A stretch of 64,000 bases of DNA from Fen-1254 sp963769605 (GTDB lineage: Bacteria > Bacteroidota > Ignavibacteria > UBA10030): assembly GCA_963769605.1 (NCBI GenBank), contig CAVYML010000003.1, forward strand, positions 124,001 through 188,000, in the 5' to 3' direction. The position numbers and the translations under genes were made by a program. The notes beneath the pieces were generated by a model, which saw only the letters and a program-made list of their open reading frames with translations, was not told the origin of the DNA and made no database searches. Below are positions 36,770-45,410 of the stretch, one piece after another; the stretch's first letter is position 1; the number at the start of each line of letters is the position of its first letter.

Positions 36770-38068
36770 ATGAGCTGGATCGATCTCTATAAATCGAAAA
36801 TTGTTTCGCTGGAAGATGCTGTTAGTGTTGTGAAATCCGGAGACCGCATCTTTTCAAGCGCCAATGCAGCAACACCGCTCATAACAATGAACGCACTGGC
36901 AAAACGAGCGAGCGAATTGACGAATGTCGAAATCAACCATCTTCTCCTGATGGGAGAAGATCCGCTGACTAAACCGGGAATGGAAAATCATTTCCATCAT
37001 AATTCGCTTTTCGTGGGCCCGGGAGACCGACCGTCGATTGCAGAAGGAGTTTCGGATTACGTTCCTGTTCATCTTTCGGACGTGCCGGGATTGTTCAGGG
37101 CCGGTTACATTTCTTTGGATGTCGCGCTAATCCATGTTTCTCCTCCGGATGCGCACGGCTTTGTGAGCCTGGGAGTTGAATGTGCTGCGACAAAAGCAGC
37201 GGCCGAAACGGCAAAAATTGTAGTCGCTCAGGTCAACGAGCGCATGCCTCGTACTTTGGGAGATGTATTTGTTCCTGTTTCACGGGTTCATAAAATCGTC
37301 GAGTGTTCAGAGCCTCTTTTGGAACTCAAACCGGGGGTTGCAACTGAAGTCGAGGAGAGGATTGCAGATTTTATTGCTCCTTTGATTGAAGACGGCTCAA
37401 CGCTGCAATTGGGCATCGGCGGAATTCCCGACGCGGTTCTGAGCCGCATCGACGGTAAGCAGCATCTCGGTATTCATACGGAGATGATTTCCGACGGGGT
37501 TATGAAGGCTGTCGAAAGCGGTATTATTACGAGTTTGAATAAAACACTGCATCCGGGCAAAGTCGTTACGACTTTTGTTATGGGATCACAAAACCTGTAC
37601 GACTACGTTCACAACAATCCGCTCTTTGAGGTGCATCCCTGCGATTATACTAACAATCCGTTCATCATAGCGCAGAATGAAAAGATGGTCGCTATCAATT
37701 CTTCGATCGAAGTCGATATCAGCGGCCAGGTATGTTCCGATTCAATCGGTACAAAAATTTACAGCGGCTTCGGCGGTCAGGTCGATTTTATTCGCGGAGC
37801 GGCATATTCGAAAGGCGGAAAACCGATTATTGCACTTCCATCAACGACAAAGAACGGTGAATTTTCGAAGATTGTACCGCGTCTGCGAACCGGCGCAGGT
37901 GTCGTTACGACACGCGCAGATGTGCATTATGTCGTTACCGAATATGGAGTCGCATCGCTTCATGGAAAAAATATACATCAAAGGGCCGAGGCTCTTATCG
38001 CAATAGCACATCCTAAGTTCCGTACGGAACTGGAAAATTACCTTCGAACTATATATAGAGCTGTTTGA
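36770..38068 (+). CDS. Acetyl-CoA hydrolase/transferase family CoA-transferase (4-hydroxybutyrate CoA-transferase-like)
   Basis: 432 aa. The active-site region LQLGIGGIPDAVLSRI and LGIHTEMISDG carries the catalytic Glu that forms the CoA-thioester intermediate. AYSKGGKPIIALPSTTKNG and VTEYGVASLHGKNIHQRA are further family blocks. Moves CoA between acyl-CoA and acetate or another acid in the cytoplasm. The ATG at 36770 has AGAGGA upstream; a TTG 12 bases earlier is rejected. Being paired with ald and next to kor suggests a role in amino-acid or organic-acid oxidation. Exact substrates cannot be read. Confidence 0.87.
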   Translation: MSWIDLYKSKIVSLEDAVSVVKSGDRIFSSANAATPLITMNALAKRASELTNVEINHLLLMGEDPLTKPGMENHFHHNSLFVGPGDRPSIAEGVSDYVPVHLSDVPGLFRAGYISLDVALIHVSPPDAHGFVSLGVECAATKAAAETAKIVVAQVNERMPRTLGDVFVPVSRVHKIVECSEPLLELKPGVATEVEERIADFIAPLIEDGSTLQLGIGGIPDAVLSRIDGKQHLGIHTEMISDGVMKAVESGIITSLNKTLHPGKVVTTFVMGSQNLYDYVHNNPLFEVHPCDYTNNPFIIAQNEKMVAINSSIEVDISGQVCSDSIGTKIYSGFGGQVDFIRGAAYSKGGKPIIALPSTTKNGEFSKIVPRLRTGAGVVTTRADVHYVVTEYGVASLHGKNIHQRAEALIAIAHPKFRTELENYLRTIYRAV

Positions 38069-38306
38069 AAACGTGGACGATAACTCATCAATCGAAAAAG
38101 AAAATCACGAATCCGTCTCAAAATAAGACACGAATTTTCTCGATACCAACTTTTCGTGGGCGTCAATAGTTCAAATATTAGATAAATGGCTGAGAGGATA
38201 ATAATCTTGAAAATGGAAAAAATTCTAAAGTTTAAGAGTTATTATTGTGTTATTCAACGCTAACTCATATATTTGATCAATAATTCAACGTTTTATTGAT
38301 TTTTAC

Positions 38307-38322
38307 TTGGCACAGAGCTTGC
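38307..38322 (+). promoter_or_regulatory. Sigma-54 promoter (-24/-12) of the cytochrome operon
   Basis: TTGGCACAGAGCTTGC has the -24 TTGGCAC and -12 TTGC elements with exactly 10 bases between the invariant GG and GC. It sits about 75 bases before the chosen ATG of the first cytochrome gene, so a start of transcription near 38334 is expected. The remaining 327-bp gap (38069-38395) has no gene and may carry an enhancer site for an unidentified activator. Confidence 0.75.
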
Positions 38323-38395
38323 GCTAACATAATGCCTAATAACAAAATGCGTGTTTATCGAACGGAGTAAGCATTTTTTTTCTACAGAATTCAAA

Positions 38396-40615
38396 ATGAA
38401 AAATCAAATTCTAACAGTTTTTTTTATAATCGTGTCAGCAGCATCGCATGCAGCAATTGGGCAGACAATAGACGATTGCTTGATGTGCCATGCGGATACA
38501 TCGCTGACCATGGATCGTAATGGAAAAAATGTATCCATTTATGCGGATCGGTCCGTTTTACATCGATCTGTGCATGCGAAATTTGTATGCGTTGCCTGTC
38601 ATACCGGCTTCGATCCCCAGAATGTTCCGCATAAAGAAAAGATCACTCCTGTGAATTGTCTGCAATGTCACAGCGATGCTCCGGCAAAACATCCGTTTCA
38701 TGCCTCAGAGATGAAAAGTGCGGCGAATCAGTCTTCGCTCCTTGTTCAGTGCAAACAATGCCACGGAACGCATGCTGTTGCGGCAATAAAAAATACGAAT
38801 GCAAGTCTTCAAAGCAGGAATATTATCGAAACATGCGGAAAATGTCACGCAGCAGAAAAAGAGCGTTACTCAACTTCCGTTCATGGAAAAGCAGCGGTCG
38901 GGGGAGTCGTTGCTGCTCCCGATTGTGTCTCTTGCCATCAAAATAAAATTACAGGTTTGGCAGGAAGCAGGGATTCGGTCGCAATAAAAATTGCTCAGGA
39001 AAAAACGTGTTTGTCCTGCCACCTTGATAATCCCGATGTACGCTCGCATATCGGTCTGTCGGCAGTATTTATCGCTGCATACGAAAAAAGCGTCCACGGT
39101 TCAGCTTTATTGAAAGGAAACGCATCTGCCGCCAATTGCGTCGATTGTCACGGCAGCCATTCGATTCAGCGAAGCGATGCTACGGCATCATCGATCAATC
39201 GGAACAATATTCCCGCAACATGTGCGAAATGTCATGCCGGCATAAAACATGAATACGACGAAAGTATTCATGCAAAAGCCGTCGCAGGCGGGAATATGCA
39301 GGCGCCGGTTTGTACGAATTGTCACGGTGAACATAATATTCTTGCACCAGCAAATCCGGAGTCGCGTGTGGCCGCACAAAATGTTTCCCAGCAAGTCTGC
39401 TCCCCTTGTCATAGTTCGGTTCTTCTTTCAGAAAAATACGGTATTGCCAGCGATAGGTTTAAAACCTATTCTTCAAGCTTTCACGGCTTGGCTGTTCGCG
39501 CCGGTAATGTTGCCGTAGCGAATTGTGCGAGTTGTCATGGCGCCCATAACATAAAACCATCATCCGACTCCACATCATCGGTCAACAAGGCGAATCTTGT
39601 TAAGACGTGCGGCAAATGTCATCCCGGAGCCAATGAGCGTTTTACGATCGGATCTATCCATGTTACGGCAGCACAAAAAGAAGAACCGCTGATCTATTGG
39701 TTTTCATTATTTTATGTGCTCATGATCGCATCTGTTATCGGCGGGATGTTTCTCCATAATCTTTTGGATTTTTACCGAAAATCGAAACGACAATTACTTA
39801 TCCGCCGAGGATTTGAAACAGAAGAGCATTTCGGACACGCATTATATGTGCGAATGACACTCAATGAAAGGATTCAGCATGCAGCATTGATGGTCAGTTT
39901 CTTTACGCTTGTTTTTACGGGATTTATGCTCCGATATCCCGACGCGTTCTGGGTTGTCTCCATTCGCAGCTTAAGCGAAAGTGTTTTCATGCTGCGCGGT
40001 TTGATTCACCGTTGTGCAGCGGTTGTTATGGTCTCGGCTTCGCTGTATCATTGTTATTATGTTATCTTCACTAAACGCGGCAAGCAGCTCATCAGGGACC
40101 TTTTTCCCGTCTTGCAAGATTTTACCGATGCAGGAGATGTTTTGAAATATAACCTAGGCTTTTCAAAAACGAAGCCGAAACTCGGGCGGTTCAGCTATAT
40201 AGAGAAAAGCGAATATTGGGCGCTCGTATGGGGTGTTGTAGTGATGGGGATAACAGGAATAATTTTATGGTTCGATAATACATTTATGGGATTGTTGACA
40301 AAACTCGGCTGGGATATTGCCCGCATTATTCACTTTTATGAAGCATGGCTCGCTTTTCTTGCCATTCTTATATGGCACGTTTATTATGTCATTTTCAATC
40401 CCGATGTTTATCCGATGAATCTTGCCTGGTTGAAAGGCACAATTACAGAAACGGAAATGGGAGAAGAACATTTGCGGGAATTGGAACAGTTGAAACGGCA
40501 GAAACTTCTCGATGAAGCAACAGTTGTTCCTGTTGATGATGTCGAAAAGGAAAATCAAAAAGATATAAAACAGGTGCCCAAGAAATCACAGAAACACCCG
40601 AAGCTGAGATCATGA
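38396..40615 (+). CDS. 13-haem cytochrome c fused to b-type membrane domain (CbcL-like)
   Basis: 739 aa. A signal peptide (MKNQILTVFFIIVSAASHA) is followed by a periplasmic domain with 13 CxxCH haem motifs (first CLMCH, last CGKCH). The C-terminal five-helix membrane domain carries His residues suited to b haems (IQHAALM, LIHRCAA, LYHCYYV, IIHFYEA, IWHVYYV), as in cytochrome b561/HydB-type proteins. The same architecture, with fewer haems, is known from CbcL of Geobacter, a menaquinol oxidase used for low-potential extracellular acceptors. Its end overlaps the next gene (ATGA). A GTG at 38351 is an alternative start but would disrupt the signal peptide. Likely takes electrons from quinol into the periplasm. 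Confidence 0.88.
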   Translation: MKNQILTVFFIIVSAASHAAIGQTIDDCLMCHADTSLTMDRNGKNVSIYADRSVLHRSVHAKFVCVACHTGFDPQNVPHKEKITPVNCLQCHSDAPAKHPFHASEMKSAANQSSLLVQCKQCHGTHAVAAIKNTNASLQSRNIIETCGKCHAAEKERYSTSVHGKAAVGGVVAAPDCVSCHQNKITGLAGSRDSVAIKIAQEKTCLSCHLDNPDVRSHIGLSAVFIAAYEKSVHGSALLKGNASAANCVDCHGSHSIQRSDATASSINRNNIPATCAKCHAGIKHEYDESIHAKAVAGGNMQAPVCTNCHGEHNILAPANPESRVAAQNVSQQVCSPCHSSVLLSEKYGIASDRFKTYSSSFHGLAVRAGNVAVANCASCHGAHNIKPSSDSTSSVNKANLVKTCGKCHPGANERFTIGSIHVTAAQKEEPLIYWFSLFYVLMIASVIGGMFLHNLLDFYRKSKRQLLIRRGFETEEHFGHALYVRMTLNERIQHAALMVSFFTLVFTGFMLRYPDAFWVVSIRSLSESVFMLRGLIHRCAAVVMVSASLYHCYYVIFTKRGKQLIRDLFPVLQDFTDAGDVLKYNLGFSKTKPKLGRFSYIEKSEYWALVWGVVVMGITGIILWFDNTFMGLLTKLGWDIARIIHFYEAWLAFLAILIWHVYYVIFNPDVYPMNLAWLKGTITETEMGEEHLRELEQLKRQKLLDEATVVPVDDVEKENQKDIKQVPKKSQKHPKLRS

Positions 40616-42105
40616 AAAGATTATTTCCTAAAACATTTTATAATATAACAAGCCTTTACGGCTTTGTTCTTGTGTCGATCAGTTTCGGATTATTCATATT
40701 CCTATCGATTCTCGATTTCTTTGCCACGGATCAAAAACCGTATATGGGCATCATTACGTTCATAATTCTGCCGGCATTTTTGATAATCGGTTTGGCAATC
40801 GGTTTTTGGGGCGTATGGCGTGAGCATAAACGCAGGAAGCTCGGTTTGCCAATCCATGAACAATTGCCGCGGATCGATCTGAACGACCCAAAGCAGCAGC
40901 GGGTTGTTTTATACACAGGCATCGGAACACTTGTGTTTTTATTCCTTACTGTCTTCGGAAGCTATAAGGCGTATGAATATACGGACTCGGATGCGTTCTG
41001 CGGAACCACGTGTCACAAGGTAATGAACCCGGAATATACGGCATATCAAAATTCGCCGCATGCCCGTGTCGACTGTGTTAAATGCCACATTGGCCCTGGC
41101 GCCGGATGGTATGTGCGTTCGAAACTCTCAGGCGCATATCAGGTGTATGCGACGTTATTCAACAAATATCCTAAACCCATACCTACGCCGATCGAAAATC
41201 TTCGTCCGGCTCAGGAAACATGCGAACAATGCCATTGGCCTAAACAGTTTTTCAGTGAAAAGCTAAAAAAAAATACATATTTTCTGTCGGATGAAAAGAA
41301 TACCCGTTGGACGCTGGATCTTCTTCTTAAAATAGGAGGAGGAAATATTGAAGCAGGCCCGACATCTGGAATTCACTGGCATATGAATATTGCGAATGAA
41401 TTGACGTATATTGCAGACGATACGCAGCGCCAGGTTATTCCATGGATAAAATCAAAACGGGCAGACGGAAGTGTGGTGGTTTATCGCACCGCGGAGAATG
41501 CGATTTCTGATTCGGCGGTTCAAACAATAAATAAGCGGCGCATGGATTGCATAGATTGCCATAACCGTCCTACTCACATTTACAATCCGCCGGCACAATC
41601 GGTGAACCATATTATGGCACTTGGCTGGATTGATCCGGCGCTTCCGGGCGTGAAAAGCATAGCAATAAAAGCATTGGAAACATCGTATGACACAAAGGAA
41701 GCGGGATGGAATGGTATTAAAAGAACTATCGAAGAATATTATCAAACAAATTATCCTCAGATTGCTGAAAGCCGGAAGGATACAATTGCGCGCGCCATTA
41801 AGGAAATTCAGCGTATCTTCAGCCATAATTATTTTCCCGAGATGCAGGTGAGCTGGAAAAAATTTCCCGACAATCTGGGCCACCTGTATTCACCAGGTTG
41901 TTTCCGGTGTCACGACGGCAAGCATGTGACGGATGACGGAAAAGTATTGTCCCGGGATTGCAATGTCTGCCACACCATTCTTGCACAGCAGTTTGAAAAA
42001 GAAGGATTACGATTGTCGCTCGACGGCATTGAATATCATCACCCTGTGGATATCGGCACTGCATGGAAAGAAATGAATTGCAGCGATTGCCACAACGCTC
42101 AATAG
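40612..42105 (+). CDS. Seven-haem NapC/NirT-family inner-membrane cytochrome (ImcH-like)
   Basis: 497 aa. Three N-terminal helices (about 13-32, 44-68, 101-125) lead into a periplasmic domain. The first haem site is CGTTCH (CX3CH), followed by HKVMNPEYTAYQNSPHARVDC, given here as VMNPEYTAYQNSPHA, and CVKCH, the NapC/NrfH signature. CEQCH, CIDCH, CFRCH, CNVCH and CSDCH make seven haems in total. Length, topology and haem number match Geobacter ImcH, a quinol oxidase used with high-potential extracellular acceptors; orthology is not proved. Overlaps the CbcL-like gene by ATGA. Confidence 0.88.
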   Translation: MKRLFPKTFYNITSLYGFVLVSISFGLFIFLSILDFFATDQKPYMGIITFIILPAFLIIGLAIGFWGVWREHKRRKLGLPIHEQLPRIDLNDPKQQRVVLYTGIGTLVFLFLTVFGSYKAYEYTDSDAFCGTTCHKVMNPEYTAYQNSPHARVDCVKCHIGPGAGWYVRSKLSGAYQVYATLFNKYPKPIPTPIENLRPAQETCEQCHWPKQFFSEKLKKNTYFLSDEKNTRWTLDLLLKIGGGNIEAGPTSGIHWHMNIANELTYIADDTQRQVIPWIKSKRADGSVVVYRTAENAISDSAVQTINKRRMDCIDCHNRPTHIYNPPAQSVNHIMALGWIDPALPGVKSIAIKALETSYDTKEAGWNGIKRTIEEYYQTNYPQIAESRKDTIARAIKEIQRIFSHNYFPEMQVSWKKFPDNLGHLYSPGCFRCHDGKHVTDDGKVLSRDCNVCHTILAQQFEKEGLRLSLDGIEYHHPVDIGTAWKEMNCSDCHNAQ

Positions 42106-42126
42106 AATAAAGAAAAAAAGGGATCT

Positions 42127-42582
42127 ATGAATCAAACACCAGAAACTCCTGTCGATCAAAGTAAAAGAGACTTTTTACAGGTGGTCTTAGGCGGAGCGAG
42201 TGCGGCTTTTCTTGCTGCGATTTTATATCCGATCTTCGAATACCTCAAACCGCCGAAGCAGGCAGAAGTGGAAGTCTCGAGCGTGAAAGCCGGAAAGTTG
42301 AACGAGATTGAAAAAGACAGCGGGAAAATCATCAAGTTTGGCAGCAAGCCCGTTATTCTTATCCGTACCGCCAACGATGAGCTGCGGGCATTCTCGGCAA
42401 CGTGCACGCATCTGGATTGCACCGTTCAGTACCGTAAAGATTACGGTACAATTTGGTGCGCATGCCATAATGGAAAGTATGATTTAAACGGCCGCAATAT
42501 TTCCGGTCCGCCGCCGCGGCCGCTGGATGAATACAGGGTCGTTCTTCAAGGAGACGAAATTCTTATTTCGAAAAAAATATGA
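42127..42582 (+). CDS. Rieske iron-sulfur protein of a bc-type complex
   Basis: 151 aa. An N-terminal membrane anchor (about 17-36) is preceded by KRDFLQ, close to but not a full twin-arginine motif. The 2Fe-2S site is CTHLDC (C93, H95) and CACHNGKYD (C111, H114), with C98 and C113 able to form the stabilising disulfide. Gly and Pro of the usual CTHLGC/CPCHG are replaced by Asp and Ala. AAGGGAT precedes the ATG. Overlaps the cytochrome b gene by ATGA. Takes an electron from quinol at the periplasmic side. Confidence 0.92.
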   Translation: MNQTPETPVDQSKRDFLQVVLGGASAAFLAAILYPIFEYLKPPKQAEVEVSSVKAGKLNEIEKDSGKIIKFGSKPVILIRTANDELRAFSATCTHLDCTVQYRKDYGTIWCACHNGKYDLNGRNISGPPPRPLDEYRVVLQGDEILISKKI

Positions 42583-43652
42583 AGACAATTCTTAAAAGAA
42601 TGTACGACTGGGTTGATGAACGTGTTGAACTCAATGGCCTGGTGGAATATATGGGAAAAAAATATGTTCCTGTGCACCGGCATTCAGTGTGGTACTATTT
42701 CGGCGGTGTCTCGCTCTTTCTGTTCATCATTCAGGTCGTAACAGGAATACTCCTGCTGCTCTATTATAAAAGCGGGGAGGAACTTGCAATCGAAAGCATT
42801 CATTTTATTATGTCGAAAGTGCAATTCGGCTGGCTGATCCGTTCGATCCACAGCTGGACTGCAAATCTGTTTATCCTCTCGGCAATGATTCATATGTTTA
42901 GCGTCTACTTTGAAAAAGCGTACCGCAAGCCGAGGGAAATAACATGGATAACGGGAATGCTTATGTTCTTTGTCCTGCTGGGATTCGGGTTCAGCGGATA
43001 TTTACTGCCATGGAATGAACTCGCATTCTTTGCAACAAAAGTCGGAACAGATATCGCAGGTGTGGTGCCTGTTATCGGCAAACCTTTAATGATCTTCCTG
43101 CGCGGCGGTGATGATGTTACAGGAGCAACTCTTTCCCGGTTTTTTGGGTTCCATGCGGCCGTCCTGCCGGGTATTTTTACGGTTTTTCTGGGAATTCACC
43201 TTCTTCTCGTTCAACGGCAGGGGATGAGCGAGCCGTTTCATTGGAAAAACGACACCGAGCAAAAAACGATGCCGTTTTTTCCGAACTTCCTGCTTCGTGA
43301 TCTTTCATTATGGCTGCTGGTCTTGAATCTTCTTGCGATCCTGGCGGTTTTCTTCCCATGGGAATTAGGCAAAAAAGCCGATGCTTTTGCTCCTGCACCT
43401 GCAGGCATTAAGCCGGAATGGTATTTTCTTTATATGTTCCAGACGCTGAAATTTATACCCGGGAAATTATGGGTCCTTGATGGAGAGGTTCTAGGCATCG
43501 GATTATTTGGCGCCGCAGGAGCGCTTTGGACGCTCGTACCGTTTTGGGACCGGAAAAGTCCCCGCGGTGAACAAAACCGATTCGTCAATTATCTCGGTCT
43601 CTTTGCAGTCATCTATATTATCATTCTCACAATTATAGGGTGGCTGGCATGA
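42579..43652 (+). CDS. Cytochrome b of a Rieske/cytochrome b complex
   Basis: 357-aa membrane protein joining a cytochrome b6-like N-terminal half and a subunit IV-like C-terminal half. The haem ligand pairs are H91-x13-H105 and H192-x14-H207; the 14-residue spacing in the second pair is the b6-type pattern. The quinol-oxidation-site motif PEWY is present (279-282). There is no cytochrome c1 or f gene nearby; the next gene, an 11-haem cytochrome, overlaps by ATGA and probably takes its place. Expected to oxidise menaquinol. Confidence 0.93.
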   Translation: MKTILKRMYDWVDERVELNGLVEYMGKKYVPVHRHSVWYYFGGVSLFLFIIQVVTGILLLLYYKSGEELAIESIHFIMSKVQFGWLIRSIHSWTANLFILSAMIHMFSVYFEKAYRKPREITWITGMLMFFVLLGFGFSGYLLPWNELAFFATKVGTDIAGVVPVIGKPLMIFLRGGDDVTGATLSRFFGFHAAVLPGIFTVFLGIHLLLVQRQGMSEPFHWKNDTEQKTMPFFPNFLLRDLSLWLLVLNLLAILAVFFPWELGKKADAFAPAPAGIKPEWYFLYMFQTLKFIPGKLWVLDGEVLGIGLFGAAGALWTLVPFWDRKSPRGEQNRFVNYLGLFAVIYIIILTIIGWLA

Positions 43653-45112
43653 AAAAATTCTTTCTCTCATTTATTTCCGCCGCTCTACTTGTTCTCCCAT
43701 TAAAAGCACAAAGACAAGATCAATGTTTTGAATGCCATAAAAATGCCGAAGATAATCCATCGAAACTTTTTAACCTTGACATTCATCACCAAAAAGGAAT
43801 TACATGCGCAGGATGCCATGGCGGTAATTCTAAAACGGACGACATGGAACTGGCGATGAGCAAGAAAGCCGGATTCATCGGCAGGCCAAAGGGCGACGAC
43901 ATCTCCCGCGTTTGCGCTGCATGCCACGGCGACCAAGAGAAGATGAAGTCTTTCGGTTCTTCCCTGCCGACGAATCAGTGGGAAAACCTGCAGTCGAGCG
44001 TTCATGCCAAACCGGCCCTCAAAGGGAAAGAACATATCGTACAGTGCACGACGTGTCACAATGCACACGGAATTGTTTCTGTAAAAAATGCATGGTCTCC
44101 GGTCTATCCGCTCAACGTTGTAAAGACATGCACTCGATGCCATGCCGATGTTGCCTTTATGCGCTCCTATAATCCGTCACTGCCGGTGGATCAATTGGAA
44201 AAATACCGCACGAGCGTTCACGGTGTGCGCAACGGAAAAGGCGATCCGAAAACAGCGCAATGCGCAAGCTGCCATGGCAGTCACGATATACGAGCTGTGA
44301 AGGACGTGAAATCGAATGTCTATTTTTCAAATTTGCCGGCAACATGCGCCAAGTGTCATTCCAACTCAGTGTACATGAAAGAATATAAAATTCCAGCCGA
44401 TCAATACGAAAAATATGCAAAGAGTGTCCACGGAATTGCAGTGCTGCAAAAACATGACCCCGGTGCGCCTGCCTGTAACAATTGCCACGGAAATCATGGT
44501 GCAATGCCTCCGGGTATCGAATCGATCTCGCAAGTCTGCGGGACGTGCCATGCACTCAATGCAGAACTGTTTGCATCCAGCCCGCACAAGAAAGCGTTTG
44601 AAGAACGAAAACTGCCTGAGTGTGAAACCTGCCACAGCAACCATGAAATTGTTGCCGCAACCGATAAACTCCTCGGCACAGATCCGGGCGCAGTGTGCAG
44701 CAGATGTCACTCTTCGACGCAGAATTCCAACGGATATAATGCGGCAAAAGCTATGCGCGGATTGATCGACACTTTGGAAAGCCGAGAGGGACATGCCAAA
44801 ACCTTGGTGAATGATGCAGAACAGAAAGGGATGGAGATAAGCGAAGCAAAATTTAAACTTAGGGATGTCCGGCAAGCTCGGCTGCAATCCAGAACTATGG
44901 TTCATGCTTTCAATGAAGTGAAGTTCAAAGAAGTGGTCGACATCGGATTGAAAACGGCCGATATGGTCGTATCTGAATCTCAATCTTCAATCGATGAATA
45001 TTATTTTAGAAGAATCGGATTAGCTATTGCAACAATTATCATTACAATTTTAGCCGTATCGCTGTATGCTTTCGTGCGCCGACTTGAGCGGAGGGAAAAC
45101 CCAATAAAATAA
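43649..45112 (+). CDS. 11-haem membrane-anchored cytochrome c
   Basis: 487 aa. A signal peptide (MKKFFLSFISAALLVLPLKA) precedes a periplasmic domain with 11 CxxCH motifs (CFECH to CSRCH), several followed by HG or by the SVHG/SVHA spacing typical of stacked multihaem proteins. A roughly 100-residue haem-free helical region follows, then a C-terminal helix (about 458-478) with a basic cytoplasmic tail. The ATG at 43649 overlaps the cytochrome b stop. By position it should accept electrons from the Rieske protein, replacing cytochrome c1. Last gene of the first block. Confidence 0.88.
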   Translation: MKKFFLSFISAALLVLPLKAQRQDQCFECHKNAEDNPSKLFNLDIHHQKGITCAGCHGGNSKTDDMELAMSKKAGFIGRPKGDDISRVCAACHGDQEKMKSFGSSLPTNQWENLQSSVHAKPALKGKEHIVQCTTCHNAHGIVSVKNAWSPVYPLNVVKTCTRCHADVAFMRSYNPSLPVDQLEKYRTSVHGVRNGKGDPKTAQCASCHGSHDIRAVKDVKSNVYFSNLPATCAKCHSNSVYMKEYKIPADQYEKYAKSVHGIAVLQKHDPGAPACNNCHGNHGAMPPGIESISQVCGTCHALNAELFASSPHKKAFEERKLPECETCHSNHEIVAATDKLLGTDPGAVCSRCHSSTQNSNGYNAAKAMRGLIDTLESREGHAKTLVNDAEQKGMEISEAKFKLRDVRQARLQSRTMVHAFNEVKFKEVVDIGLKTADMVVSESQSSIDEYYFRRIGLAIATIIITILAVSLYAFVRRLERRENPIK

Positions 45113-45304
45113 AATTAGAAGTGTTGAATTTATATGCGATGCTAATATTTGGAATTTTTTCCCAAAATTGTGAAAAAATCAAATAAAGGGAAGATTTTAA
45201 ATGGATTGGAATTCAAATATCTTAAATTATCGGCGATTTTATATTAAAACAGAATATCGTGCCTGTTGTAAAAATTGATGTATAATTATTCTACATGTAA
45301 AAAA

Positions 45305-45321
45305 TTGGCAGGATTTTTGAT
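45305..45321 (+). promoter_or_regulatory. Possible sigma-54 promoter of the second cytochrome block
   Basis: TTGGCAGGATTTTTGAT resembles the -24/-12 consensus with the correct 10-base spacing between GG and the -12 dinucleotide, but the latter is GA rather than GC. It lies about 90 bases upstream of the tetrahaem gene in a 298-bp gap with no gene. Weaker than the site at 38307, but similarly placed. Confidence 0.4.
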
Positions 45322-45410
45322 GCATTTTCTAAATTAAGCTTCACTTATAAAAATACAGAGTATCACATTAAAGGCAAGGAATCTCTCATAAATATTATTA
45401 GGAGGGCCAT

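Noticed and set aside
44366..44983. 205-codon frame antisense to the 11-haem cytochrome
   Set aside because: Antisense of repeated CxxCH coding often stays open; no independent support.
45270..45290. TATAAT-like hexamer upstream of the tetrahaem gene
   Set aside because: No -35 element at a proper distance; a sigma-54-like site lies closer to the gene.
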